From Phormidium sp. FACHB-1136 (GTDB lineage: Bacteria; Cyanobacteriota; Cyanobacteriia; Phormidesmidales; Phormidesmidaceae), in assembly GCF_014697375.1 (NCBI RefSeq), contig NZ_JACJRS010000006.1:33333-97332 (forward strand): a stretch of DNA of 64,000 nucleotides, read 5' to 3'. The first letter of the stretch is position 1; every line of letters begins with the position of its first letter. The position numbers and the translations under genes are program-made. Shown here piece after piece: positions 36,236 to 43,893 of this stretch. A model generated the notes under the pieces. It ran no database searches and was not told the DNA's origin. It was given only the letters and a program-made list of their open reading frames with translations.

Positions 36236-38887
36236 TTATTCGCAGAGTTGCTCGATGGCGGTGACGAGTTTTTGCATACTGAGGGGTTGGCCTAGGCAAA
36301 GGTCGGCTCCAGCAGCGAGGTAGTCGGCGGAGATGGCGGCGGCGGGGCCGGGAGCGAGGACAATGATGCGACAAGGGCTCCAGGTTGGATCCTGACGTAG
36401 GGTTTGAATCAGGTCTAGGCTATCCATGCTGGAGAGTTGGGCGTCAATGAGCCATACCTGGGGTGGCTGGCCTTGGGCTAGGGCGAGGGCCGCAGGGCCA
36501 GTGTCAGCCACGAGAAGAGGAAAGCCCTTCGCCTTCAGATAGACCTCAATGGTATTTGCCGGGGCGCGGCGTTCGGCAGCGAGCAGTACCGAGGGCCGGG
36601 TGGCCGGGTGGGCTTCGACGGGCTGATGCGGGGGATGGATGTCGTGGGGGGTGGGCTCCGGGTCGGAAGACGCAGGCTGGGCGGCGGTGGATAGCCCTAG
36701 GATAAAGCAACTGCCCACCCCTGGGAGGCTGGCCAGTTGAAGGCTACCGCCATGGAGAGCCACAATTCGCTTTACCAGGGTCAACCCTAGCCCGGTGCCC
36801 TGGTATTGCCGATCCAAGGCGCTATCGACCTGGATAAAGGACTGGGAAAGCTGGGCAATGTTGGCGGCGGCGATGCCAATGCCCGTATCGGCCACCGAGA
36901 TATAGAGAAAATCGGTCGGAGGGGAGGCTTCGACCTCAAGGGTGGCGATGGACTCGAACCGGGGTGGATCGAGCAGGCTGTGCAGGGTCGCGGATTGGAG
37001 GGCGGCGGGAATGGCGGGTGTGTGGCCCACCGAGAGGGTGACGGTGCCACCGGAGGGGGTGAATTTGATGGCATTGGAGAGCAGGTTGATCAACGCTTGG
37101 CAAAGGCGGCGTTCGTCAATGTAGACGAGGGGCAGATCCGCTGGGGCTTCCAATTCTAGGCCGATTTGCTTGCGCTGGGCCTGCTGGCGCACAAAGGTAC
37201 GGCTAGTGAGGCAGATTGGCCCTAGGGCGGCGGCCCGCATATCCAGGGAAATCTGGCCCGATTCAATTTTGGCCAGGTCGAGAATATCGTTAATCAGATC
37301 CAGCAGGTGGTTGCCCCGCCGGTCGATGGTGGCCAGGGCGCTGGCCTGGGCTTCGGTGATGGGGCCAAAGGTGGCGTTTCGCAGCCCTTCGGTCATGCCG
37401 AGGATGGCGTTGAGGGGAGTGCGGAGTTCGTGGCTCATGTTGGCCAAGAATTCATCCTTGAGGCGGGTGGCGCGGGCCAGTTCTTCGTTGGTGTGTTGTA
37501 GTCTGGCTTCAACCTCCCGGCGTTGACGATCCAGCCGATAGCCCTCGATTAAGATGCTGCATGTTACCAAAAAGGGCTGAAGTTCCTCCACGAGGGATTC
37601 CTGATAGCCACCGGGACGATTGGCAATCCCCACCATGCCCATCAGTTTTTCCCCTTGAAAAAAGGGCAGGCCCAGAAAAGCAAGCAGCGGCGGATGGCCG
37701 CTGGGAATGCCGCCTCGGCGCGGATCGGTGGCGGGGCTGTTGGCGATGACGGGCTTTCCGGTCATGATCACCGCCCCAAACAGGGTGTCCATGTTGGTGA
37801 ATTCCATCCCGATAGCGTAGTTCTCTTCGTAGAGCCGCTGGGTTTCCTCGTTCCAGGCGATGTTGGTGAGGCTGTGGGATTTCAGGTAGGGCACGCCACG
37901 AATTTTCATTAGGTTGTCTTCCATATCGGCGGTGCCGTCCTCCCGAAACAGCACCTCGCCAATAAAGCCGTACTCACTATCCGTCAGCTCTAGCAGGGTG
38001 TTCAGTAGCCCTTCAAAGATCGTGAGGCGGTTGGTGAGGGTGATGAACTGGGTTTGGGCGGTGCTGATTGCCGTCAGCATTTGCAGATTGCTGTGTAGCG
38101 CCAGTTCCATCCGTTTGCGACTGGTGATATCAAACCGAATAGCAAGGTACTGCACGGGGCTACCGTCGTTATCGAGAAAGGGGGAAATGGCGGTGTCCAT
38201 CCAGTAGAGGTGGCCGTCCTTGTGGCGGTTGCACACCTCGCCGCGCCAAATTTGGCCCTGGGTAATGGTGTCCCACATCGCCTTGAAGAATTCGGGGGGG
38301 TGGTAATCGGCCTTCATGATGCGGTGGGTTTGGCCAATCAGTTCTTCGCGGCTATAGCCAGAGATTTCGCAGAAGCGATCATTGACGAGGGTAATCACAC
38401 CCTGGGCATCGGTCATCGCCACAATAGCCGCTGAATCCACTGCCCGCTGAAAAACCGCGAGTTCCTGGCTGCGTCGCTGAATCTGGCCCTCCAGGGTTTG
38501 GTTGCGTTGATTAAGCGCCTGCTCTAACCGCTTGCGATCACTAATGTCTCGACAGGTATACAACCACCGACTGGGGCCAAGGCGCACCGACTGGATGTGA
38601 ATGAGCAGATCGTGGCGCTGCCCCCTTTGGTCGTAGAGGTAGGTTTCTAGGTTGCGCTGTTCCCGCCGCAGTTCCGGCAGTTGATCCTCGCTCCAGTGGC
38701 TAAAGAGATGCTGAATTTGGCCCATGGCCACGAGATCTAGCCACGTATAGCCCAGTAGATTCGAGGCATTGGGGCAAATCCAAGTAAACCGCCCCTGCTC
38801 GTCGGTCATCAAGACCGTATCAGCCATGTGGGCCAGCACCTCAGCAGCCAGTTCGGGATCATTCCCAGCAGAGTTCAGGGAGGTCAT
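36236..38887 (-). CDS. Hybrid sensor kinase PAS-PAS-GAF-HisKA-HATPase with degenerate receiver
   Basis: The domains of this 883-residue cytoplasmic protein come in order: PAS 1 (about 15-125, DTVLMTDEQGRF), PAS 2 (about 145-265, VNDRFCEISGYSREELIGQ with a PAC tail), GAF (about 290-455), and HisKA with NMSHELRTPLNAILGM (His about 485). HATPase_c follows (LINLLSNAIKFTPSGG, VADTGIGIAAANI, GTGLGLTLVKRI). The receiver-like C-terminus (about 765-883) keeps the phospho-acceptor position (VWLIDAQLSSMD). However, its N-terminal acidic pair is reduced to LLAAERR and its conserved Lys-Pro is GQP. It may therefore be phosphorylation-poor. A 19-base direct repeat lies upstream. Confidence 0.92.
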   Translation of the reverse strand: MTSLNSAGNDPELAAEVLAHMADTVLMTDEQGRFTWICPNASNLLGYTWLDLVAMGQIQHLFSHWSEDQLPELRREQRNLETYLYDQRGQRHDLLIHIQSVRLGPSRWLYTCRDISDRKRLEQALNQRNQTLEGQIQRRSQELAVFQRAVDSAAIVAMTDAQGVITLVNDRFCEISGYSREELIGQTHRIMKADYHPPEFFKAMWDTITQGQIWRGEVCNRHKDGHLYWMDTAISPFLDNDGSPVQYLAIRFDITSRKRMELALHSNLQMLTAISTAQTQFITLTNRLTIFEGLLNTLLELTDSEYGFIGEVLFREDGTADMEDNLMKIRGVPYLKSHSLTNIAWNEETQRLYEENYAIGMEFTNMDTLFGAVIMTGKPVIANSPATDPRRGGIPSGHPPLLAFLGLPFFQGEKLMGMVGIANRPGGYQESLVEELQPFLVTCSILIEGYRLDRQRREVEARLQHTNEELARATRLKDEFLANMSHELRTPLNAILGMTEGLRNATFGPITEAQASALATIDRRGNHLLDLINDILDLAKIESGQISLDMRAAALGPICLTSRTFVRQQAQRKQIGLELEAPADLPLVYIDERRLCQALINLLSNAIKFTPSGGTVTLSVGHTPAIPAALQSATLHSLLDPPRFESIATLEVEASPPTDFLYISVADTGIGIAAANIAQLSQSFIQVDSALDRQYQGTGLGLTLVKRIVALHGGSLQLASLPGVGSCFILGLSTAAQPASSDPEPTPHDIHPPHQPVEAHPATRPSVLLAAERRAPANTIEVYLKAKGFPLLVADTGPAALALAQGQPPQVWLIDAQLSSMDSLDLIQTLRQDPTWSPCRIIVLAPGPAAAISADYLAAGADLCLGQPLSMQKLVTAIEQLCE

Positions 38888-38903
38888 GGGCAGCGGGTAG
38901 GGG

Positions 38904-38943
38904 TTAGAACGACGAGCCTAAATTTAGAACGACGAGCCTAAAT
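38904..38943. repeat. Tandem 20-bp direct repeat upstream of the hybrid kinase
   Basis: TTAGAACGACGAGCCTAAA occurs twice with one base between, 17 bases before the kinase start codon on its 5' side. It could be an operator or a slippage duplication. Confidence 0.6.
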
Positions 38944-39068
38944 CCAGCATATCTGTTATCCGCTCGGCTCAAGCGCTAGACCGCCGCTACCTGGTAGCGG
39001 CGGTTGCCATCCTCTATGGCACCACCCCATCGTTGGCTTCCAGATCAGCATCCAGTAACTGTCATGGT

Positions 39069-40739
39069 CTAAGGCGAATTTCCTCCTCCCTCCTGGGCAA
39101 TGCGGCGGCTGAGCCAGAAGACGGGCAATAATCCTACCAGAATAATCGCCAAAGCCGGGGCGGAGGCTTCCACCAGGCGTTCATCGGCGGCGTATTGGTA
39201 GACCCGCACCGCCAGGGTATCAAAGTTGAAGGGGCGGATAATCAGCGTGGCGGGCAACTCCTTCATCACATCCACAAACACCAGCATTACCGCCGTCAGC
39301 AGACTGCTGCTCAGTAGGGGGAGATGGATGTTGGTGAGGGTTTGGCGGGGGCTTTGGCCCAGGCTGCGGGCGGCATCATCCAGGGAGGGCTTGATTTTGG
39401 TCAGTCCGGCTTCTACGGCCCCAAAGGACACGGCCAGAAAGCGCACCAGGTAGGCCAAAATCAGCGCAATGATGGTACCACTGAGCAGCAGCCCCGTGGA
39501 AAATCCCAGGGTTTGGCGCATCCAGCCATCGATAGCATTGTCAAACCGGGCTAAGGGAATCAGGGTGCCCACGGCAATCACCGCACCGGGGACGGCATAG
39601 CCCAGGTTGGCTCCTTGGACTCCTAGCCGTAGCCAGGGGGTTGAATTGAGCCGCAGTCCGTAGGCCATCACGAGGGCCAGCCCCATGGCAATCAGGGCCG
39701 TCAGGGTGGCGAGGATGAGGCTATTCAGGCTCAGCGTCACAAAGTCGCCGTTGAAGGTAGCTTCGGCGTTGCGGAGGGTCATGGCCAGCAGCAGCCCCAC
39801 GGGCACCACCAACCCCAACAGGACGGGGATACCGCAGGCCAGCCAAGCCCCCACGGCACGGATTCCGGTCAACCCATAGCGGGAGGGAGCGGCGGCGGCG
39901 AGGCTTTGGTAATAGCGAGATCGGCGGCGGGATCGTTGTTCAATCCACACCAGGGCGAAGATAAACAGGAGTAATACCGCCGAAAGCTGCACGGCGGCGG
40001 GGCGATCTCCCATGCCAAACCAGGTGCGATAGATGCCCGTGGTGAAGGTGGGCACACTGAAGTAGGCCACGGTGCCAAAGTCGTTGAGGGTTTCCATCAA
40101 GGCCAGGGCCACCCCCGCCGCAATGGCCGGACGAGCTAGGGGCAGGGCCACCCGCCAAAAACTCCGCCAGGGGCCACAACCCAGGGAACGACTAGCTTCC
40201 AACGTGGCGGTGGACTGTTCGGCAAAGGCGACCTTTGTCAATAAATAGACGTAGGGATAGAGGGTGAGGCTAAACAGCAGAATCGCACCGGGCAGCGAGC
40301 GAATGTTGGGAAACCAGTATTGATCGGCCTGTTCCCAACCAAACAGACCCCGCCAAAAGGTTTGCACGGGGCCAAAGTATTCCAGGGTGTCGGTATAGAC
40401 GTAGGCCAAAATATAGGCCGGAGCCGCTAGGGGCAGCAGCAGCAGCCACTCGAACCCGCGCCGCCCCGGAAACTGGCAGGCACTCACCAACCACGCCGTC
40501 CCCACGCCGATGACCAACACCCCCAGACCCACCCCCACCATCATCACCAGGGAATTGCGGATATATTCCGGCAGTACCGTGGAGGCCAAATGCCCCCAGG
40601 CGTCGCTGGTGCCCGTCAACACGCTGGCGAGAATGATTAGCACGGGCGAAATCATCACCAGGGCAATCAACGACACCGCCACCGTCCAGCCATCGGGCCA
40701 GCGCAACGGCAATCTAGACGCGAGGATGGGGCGATCCAT
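39069..40739 (-). CDS. futB: Fe3+ ABC transporter permease, FutB/FbpB type
   Basis: This 556-residue inner-membrane permease has two homologous halves of about six helices each. Each half contains the loop that contacts the ATPase: LEASRSLGCGPWRSFWRVALPLARPAI in the first, and AARSLGQSPRQTLTNIHLPLL in the second. The fused two-domain form is typical of ferric-iron permeases FutB/SfuB/FbpB. Binding protein and ATPase genes are not nearby, so the system is split over the genome, which is common in cyanobacteria. Iron as substrate is inferred from the family. Confidence 0.88.
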   Translation of the reverse strand: MDRPILASRLPLRWPDGWTVAVSLIALVMISPVLIILASVLTGTSDAWGHLASTVLPEYIRNSLVMMVGVGLGVLVIGVGTAWLVSACQFPGRRGFEWLLLLPLAAPAYILAYVYTDTLEYFGPVQTFWRGLFGWEQADQYWFPNIRSLPGAILLFSLTLYPYVYLLTKVAFAEQSTATLEASRSLGCGPWRSFWRVALPLARPAIAAGVALALMETLNDFGTVAYFSVPTFTTGIYRTWFGMGDRPAAVQLSAVLLLFIFALVWIEQRSRRRSRYYQSLAAAAPSRYGLTGIRAVGAWLACGIPVLLGLVVPVGLLLAMTLRNAEATFNGDFVTLSLNSLILATLTALIAMGLALVMAYGLRLNSTPWLRLGVQGANLGYAVPGAVIAVGTLIPLARFDNAIDGWMRQTLGFSTGLLLSGTIIALILAYLVRFLAVSFGAVEAGLTKIKPSLDDAARSLGQSPRQTLTNIHLPLLSSSLLTAVMLVFVDVMKELPATLIIRPFNFDTLAVRVYQYAADERLVEASAPALAIILVGLLPVFWLSRRIAQEGGGNSP

Positions 40740-40831
40740 AGGGCTTAATGCTACTCATTCCCTTTAGCTTAGAGTACGTTTGCGCCACCCAGACCGTTGA
40801 ATTGGGTTTCCCTAGGATGTGATGAGCGGCC

Positions 40832-41680
40832 CTAGCGTTTCTTCTGCAACGCGATGGGAATGGCGTTGGGATCAAGGGCCGATGCCATCAGCCAGGACAA
40901 CAGGGTTTGCTTCAGTTGGTTCAGATCTCGGTAAAACTCCTGCTTCACAAACTGGCCGAGGGCATCCAGCGGCGAAAAGGATTCCCCTGGCTGCCAGCCA
41001 ATGTCTTGGGCAATGGGCGTCGTGTGGCTTCCGGGCAAAATTTGTACCGTGGTCGCCTCTGGGAATCGCGGCACCAGCACCTCGGAAAGCGGGCGAGTTT
41101 GGTCGAGGGTGTCGTTGCGGAACTTAATCAGCAAATTCTGCGCCACGGGATATTGATCCTGCACCAGGGCCAGGGTGGCCTCCGGGTTGGGGGTAAACTC
41201 CACATCCAGGGTGGGGCTAAACTGCACCACCTGCTCCAAAAAGGGAATCGAGCGCTTGGCCGGATAATTGTTAAAACTCAGGTACATATTGCCCGCCCGA
41301 TCCACCTCCCACAGACTGTTAATCAGCAAATGCACCTTGCAGCCCATGCTGTGCCCTAGGCCATAGATCGGCAGGTAGGGATCATTAATACCCAGGCGTC
41401 GATCTAGGTAGCGCAGTGCTTGGCTAAAGGTAATCAGCACTTCTTCGGCGATCACCTCATGGTCAAAGGTGTTGATAAAGGGCGTCGCCACAATCAGGTA
41501 GCCCTGGGCCGCCAAATTTTCTAGCAGCCAGCGGTAGGTGACGCTGGGAGCCGCCGACACAAAGGCTCCACCCAAAAAATGAATAATGGCCCTCGGCTGC
41601 GGAGGGATCAAAATCCAGTTGCCCGCCACCTCTTGCCAATCCGCTGTCCAATTCGCCATGGTTGCCGCTGTTCCGTCCAT
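40832..41680 (-). CDS. DUF1350 alpha/beta-hydrolase-like protein
   Basis: This 282-residue protein matches DUF1350, found in cyanobacteria and plastids: GNWILIPPQPRAIIHFLGGAFV near the start, then YGLGHSMGCKVHLLIN carrying a nucleophile-elbow Ser (GHSMG) and VQILPGSHTTPIAQ with a candidate catalytic His. The fold should be an alpha/beta hydrolase, but substrate and function are unknown. An internal ATG (MANW) 21 bases in is an alternative start. Confidence 0.88.
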   Translation of the reverse strand: MDGTAATMANWTADWQEVAGNWILIPPQPRAIIHFLGGAFVSAAPSVTYRWLLENLAAQGYLIVATPFINTFDHEVIAEEVLITFSQALRYLDRRLGINDPYLPIYGLGHSMGCKVHLLINSLWEVDRAGNMYLSFNNYPAKRSIPFLEQVVQFSPTLDVEFTPNPEATLALVQDQYPVAQNLLIKFRNDTLDQTRPLSEVLVPRFPEATTVQILPGSHTTPIAQDIGWQPGESFSPLDALGQFVKQEFYRDLNQLKQTLLSWLMASALDPNAIPIALQKKR

Positions 41681-41859
41681 CCGAGGCCGTTACCGTACCT
41701 CATTAATGTAACGAATTTATGCAGAAAACCCCAACCGTGATGGCAAAGGCTCAGCAATGCTTGGCCTAAATCCCCAAACCCTACCCCATCCTCCAATGTC
41801 CAGCCCGTCAAATCATCGAGGAAAGGTCAAGAGTTCCTGGGATTTTTGCAGGATTGCAA
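41681..41859. other. Short gene-free spacer
   Basis: Promoter side of the DUF1350 gene and 3' side of the next small ORF. No site could be identified. Confidence 0.3.
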
Positions 41860-42018
41860 TTAAGATTTGTAATGTTCTTCGGGGCGATATTCTCGCAGCC
41901 AGCAACGCTCTAAAAAACGAACTTGGTAGGTACGCCAAAAGCGCCAGGGATTATAGACCGCCTGGTGAGACCGGCTGAAGATAGGTTGATTCAGGTAGGG
42001 CCAGAGAGGGAATTGCAT
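41860..42018 (-). CDS. Small hypothetical protein
   Basis: This 52-residue ORF (MQFPLWPYLNQPIFSRSHQA, then RFWRTYQVRFLERCWLREYR) is basic and rich in Trp, Arg and Tyr. Its composition looks protein-like rather than random, but I do not recognise a family. The frame extends upstream by 20 residues of poorer quality. It is followed at its 5' side by the tmRNA 3' end, about 180 bases away. Confidence 0.45.
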   Translation of the reverse strand: MQFPLWPYLNQPIFSRSHQAVYNPWRFWRTYQVRFLERCWLREYRPEEHYKS

Positions 42019-42201
42019 GTTCCTAAAACTCTTAAAAAAAACAATAGAAGTGGACAACTTCCAGGAAGATTGCCCCATCTCAACATTGGCCGTCTTCCAT
42101 AGCCGAGGCTACTCCCTCAGTATAGACAGACGAAAAAAGAGACCCAACATTGGGTCTCTCACTTGGAAAGATATTTAATAATCAAACACATGTTTTAGGA
42201 A

Positions 42202-42587
42202 TGGAGCTGACGGGAGTCGAACCCGTGTCCGCTTTGAGTATTAACACACCACTCATTCACAGGCTTAGCCCCGCTAATCCTTGGGGCAGGAACCGTCACT
42301 TATCCCGGACGGTGGGATGCTCTAGTGAACGCTTAGCTGACAGGCTCACTAGAGAACGCCTGCTAGCGCATCCGTTGGGGTTTTGTCCACAGTCCTTAAC
42401 GGAGTCAAACTATGAACGCTCGCTAAAAGAGTTTTAGTTAAGCGGCAACAGGTGCAGCTTTACGAGCAAAAGGAACGATGTTGTTCGCACTTACGTTTGT
42501 TTTGAGCCTGGATTAACGAGAGTGGACTCCCTCTCGGCCTGTATCACAGCGTGACTTTCGTCAAAACGTCGAAACCGTTACAGCCCC
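42202..42587 (-). ncRNA. ssrA: tmRNA (ssrA)
   Basis: The 5' end GGGGCTGTAACGGTTTCGACG and the 3' end ...GGGTTCGACTCCCGTCAGCTCCA form the tRNA-like domain. GGGGCTG pairs with CAGCTCC (one G-U), and the T arm is complete. CCA is not encoded, as usual in cyanobacteria. The resume codon and tag frame lie at 42488-42438 and read ANNIVPFARKAAPVAA followed by TAA. At about 386 bases it is a normal one-piece tmRNA. It rescues stalled ribosomes with SmpB and tags the product for proteolysis. Confidence 0.97.
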
Positions 42588-42910
42588 CTGAGTGAACTCT
42601 TTCGCCCATTATAGGCCAAGATCCCGGCCCTGGGGGAGGGGTGTCCGGGGATTGGGGTGGGGAAAGCCGCCCTGCCAACCCTCGATGGGGCCAAGGTGAA
42701 CGGCACACCCTAGGTTATGGCATCTATAACCATTCATAAACTGAGAGAGGCAACCCTCGACGTATAATTATCTCTTAAGCATCCTGTTTTCTTAACTTTA
42801 GGGTACGAGTGGGCCACCTTGGTGAACCCTGACCCAGGGTGCGATCTTGATATTTACCCCAGTCGTGGCCTTCCCGGTGACGGCCTGTTGCGATAAGGAC
42901 TTTAATACCT
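42588..42910. other. 323-bp intergenic region between divergent ssrA and repeat-protein gene
   Basis: It must contain the ssrA promoter and that of the next gene. No confident promoter boxes were identified. A short AT-rich stretch with CGTATAATTATCTC near 42760 contains TATAAT and could be a -10 for the rightward gene. Confidence 0.4.
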
Positions 42911-43330
42911 ATGACCACCCCTAACGACGCCAGTAACCCAGAGACCTCCGAAAAAGAGACCAGCCCTCGACGCTCTAGCCGAGCCAAGCGCAATACCTCG
43001 GAAGGGGGTTTGGTGAAGGCGGGCGGCAGTGAGGTGGTGTTTGTGCTCGATGATGACACCCGCCTGGTGGAAACAGACTCCCTGCCCAACCACCGCCCTA
43101 TTGCCCTCAGCAGCTTTGAAATTGTGGGCACGCTAGATCAGGCTGGCCATCGTCCCATTGGGGCCAACACCTTCATGATCTCCACCCTCGATACCCTGCC
43201 CGGTCATCGCCCAGTCGGTGTCAGCAGCCTGATGATTTCTGACCTCCACACGCTGCCTGGGGATCGCCCCATTGCCCCCAATGATGTGATCGATCCCCAT
43301 CCTTCCGTCCTAATGGGCTACCTAGACTAG
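42911..43330 (+). CDS. Small protein with HRPIG-type repeats
   Basis: The first 40 residues of this 139-residue protein are Ser/Thr/Glu/Lys-rich and look disordered. From about 57 there are four imperfect repeats of about 20 residues, centred on LPNHRPIALSSFEIV, AGHRPIGANTFMIS, LPGHRPVGVSSLMIS and LPGDRPIAPNDV. Similar repeat proteins occur widely in cyanobacteria without a known function. The alternation of HRP turns and short hydrophobic strands suggests a small beta-repeat fold. A possible terminator follows the stop. Confidence 0.75.
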   Translation: MTTPNDASNPETSEKETSPRRSSRAKRNTSEGGLVKAGGSEVVFVLDDDTRLVETDSLPNHRPIALSSFEIVGTLDQAGHRPIGANTFMISTLDTLPGHRPVGVSSLMISDLHTLPGDRPIAPNDVIDPHPSVLMGYLD

Positions 43331-43359
43331 GTTGTTCGATCATCGCACCATTCCCAATG

Positions 43360-43390
43360 CCCCTCCCCTGGCCTAGGAGAGGGGTTTGTT
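43360..43390 (+). terminator. Probable terminator
   Basis: CCCCTC and GAGGGG pair with an inner CC.TGGCCTAGG element, and GGTTTGTT follows. It lies about 30 bases after the repeat-protein stop. Confidence 0.5.
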
Positions 43391-43512
43391 GTGTTGGGGC
43401 TTGCTAGCAGGTTAACGACGGGGACTGTGTCATCGATTGATGGGATGGGGTGCAGGGGATGACCTTAAGGACGATCCATGGTGGATTTCACTCGGTTGAA
43501 GGACATCTCGCT

Positions 43513-43587
43513 GATCCCCCCGGCCACCCTTAGACAGGGGGGGACAGAGTAAAACTTAAGCAGCCCGATGTCGGGGGGATCTAGAAC
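43513..43587 (+). repeat. MITE-like element, copy 1
   Basis: The element starts GATCCCCCCGGCCACCC and ends GTCGGGGGGATCTAGAAC, with an internal GACAGGGGGGGACAGAGT. Its terminal GATCCCCCC/GGGGGGATC repeats face inwards. It aligns over its full length with the element at 63457 in the opposite direction. It has no coding capacity. Confidence 0.7.
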
Positions 43588-43893
43588 TAAGCAACTACAT
43601 ACCTCACTCTATTGAGAACCGCTACGGATCAGCATTTAGTAACTTTGGGAACATTTTGCTCACCAATCCTTCGCAGGATTTAAACAAAATGTTAAGGTAA
43701 ATGACATGACAGCAGCGTCCGGCACGCCAAGCCTGGGCGAATATTGCGGCTCCCTAAGCTCAGGGTACATTTCTGGGCCGATGGTGTAGGTTATCTCTAT
43801 CCAAATAAATTTATCGGCTACGGCACAGAACGTTTGTACGAATTGTGCTCTTTTTTAGCATTTTTGCCCTCCCTTTACCCCGCTTGTCGTCCT

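Larger units (their letters stand above)
43331..43893. other. 563-bp region with MITE-like element before the RelA/SpoT gene
   Basis: It holds a probable terminator (43360), a 75-bp GATCCCCC element (43513) and the upstream region of the RelA/SpoT gene. From 43620 the sequence is AT-richer and contains ATTTTGCTCACC...AAACAAAATG, an inverted repeat near 43652-43692. The frame of the downstream gene is open back to 43744, but that extension looks non-coding. Confidence 0.5.

Noticed and set aside
42150..42437. Plus-strand frame reading MELTGVEPVSALSINTP
   Set aside because: This is the classic false ORF across the complement of tmRNA; the region is ssrA.
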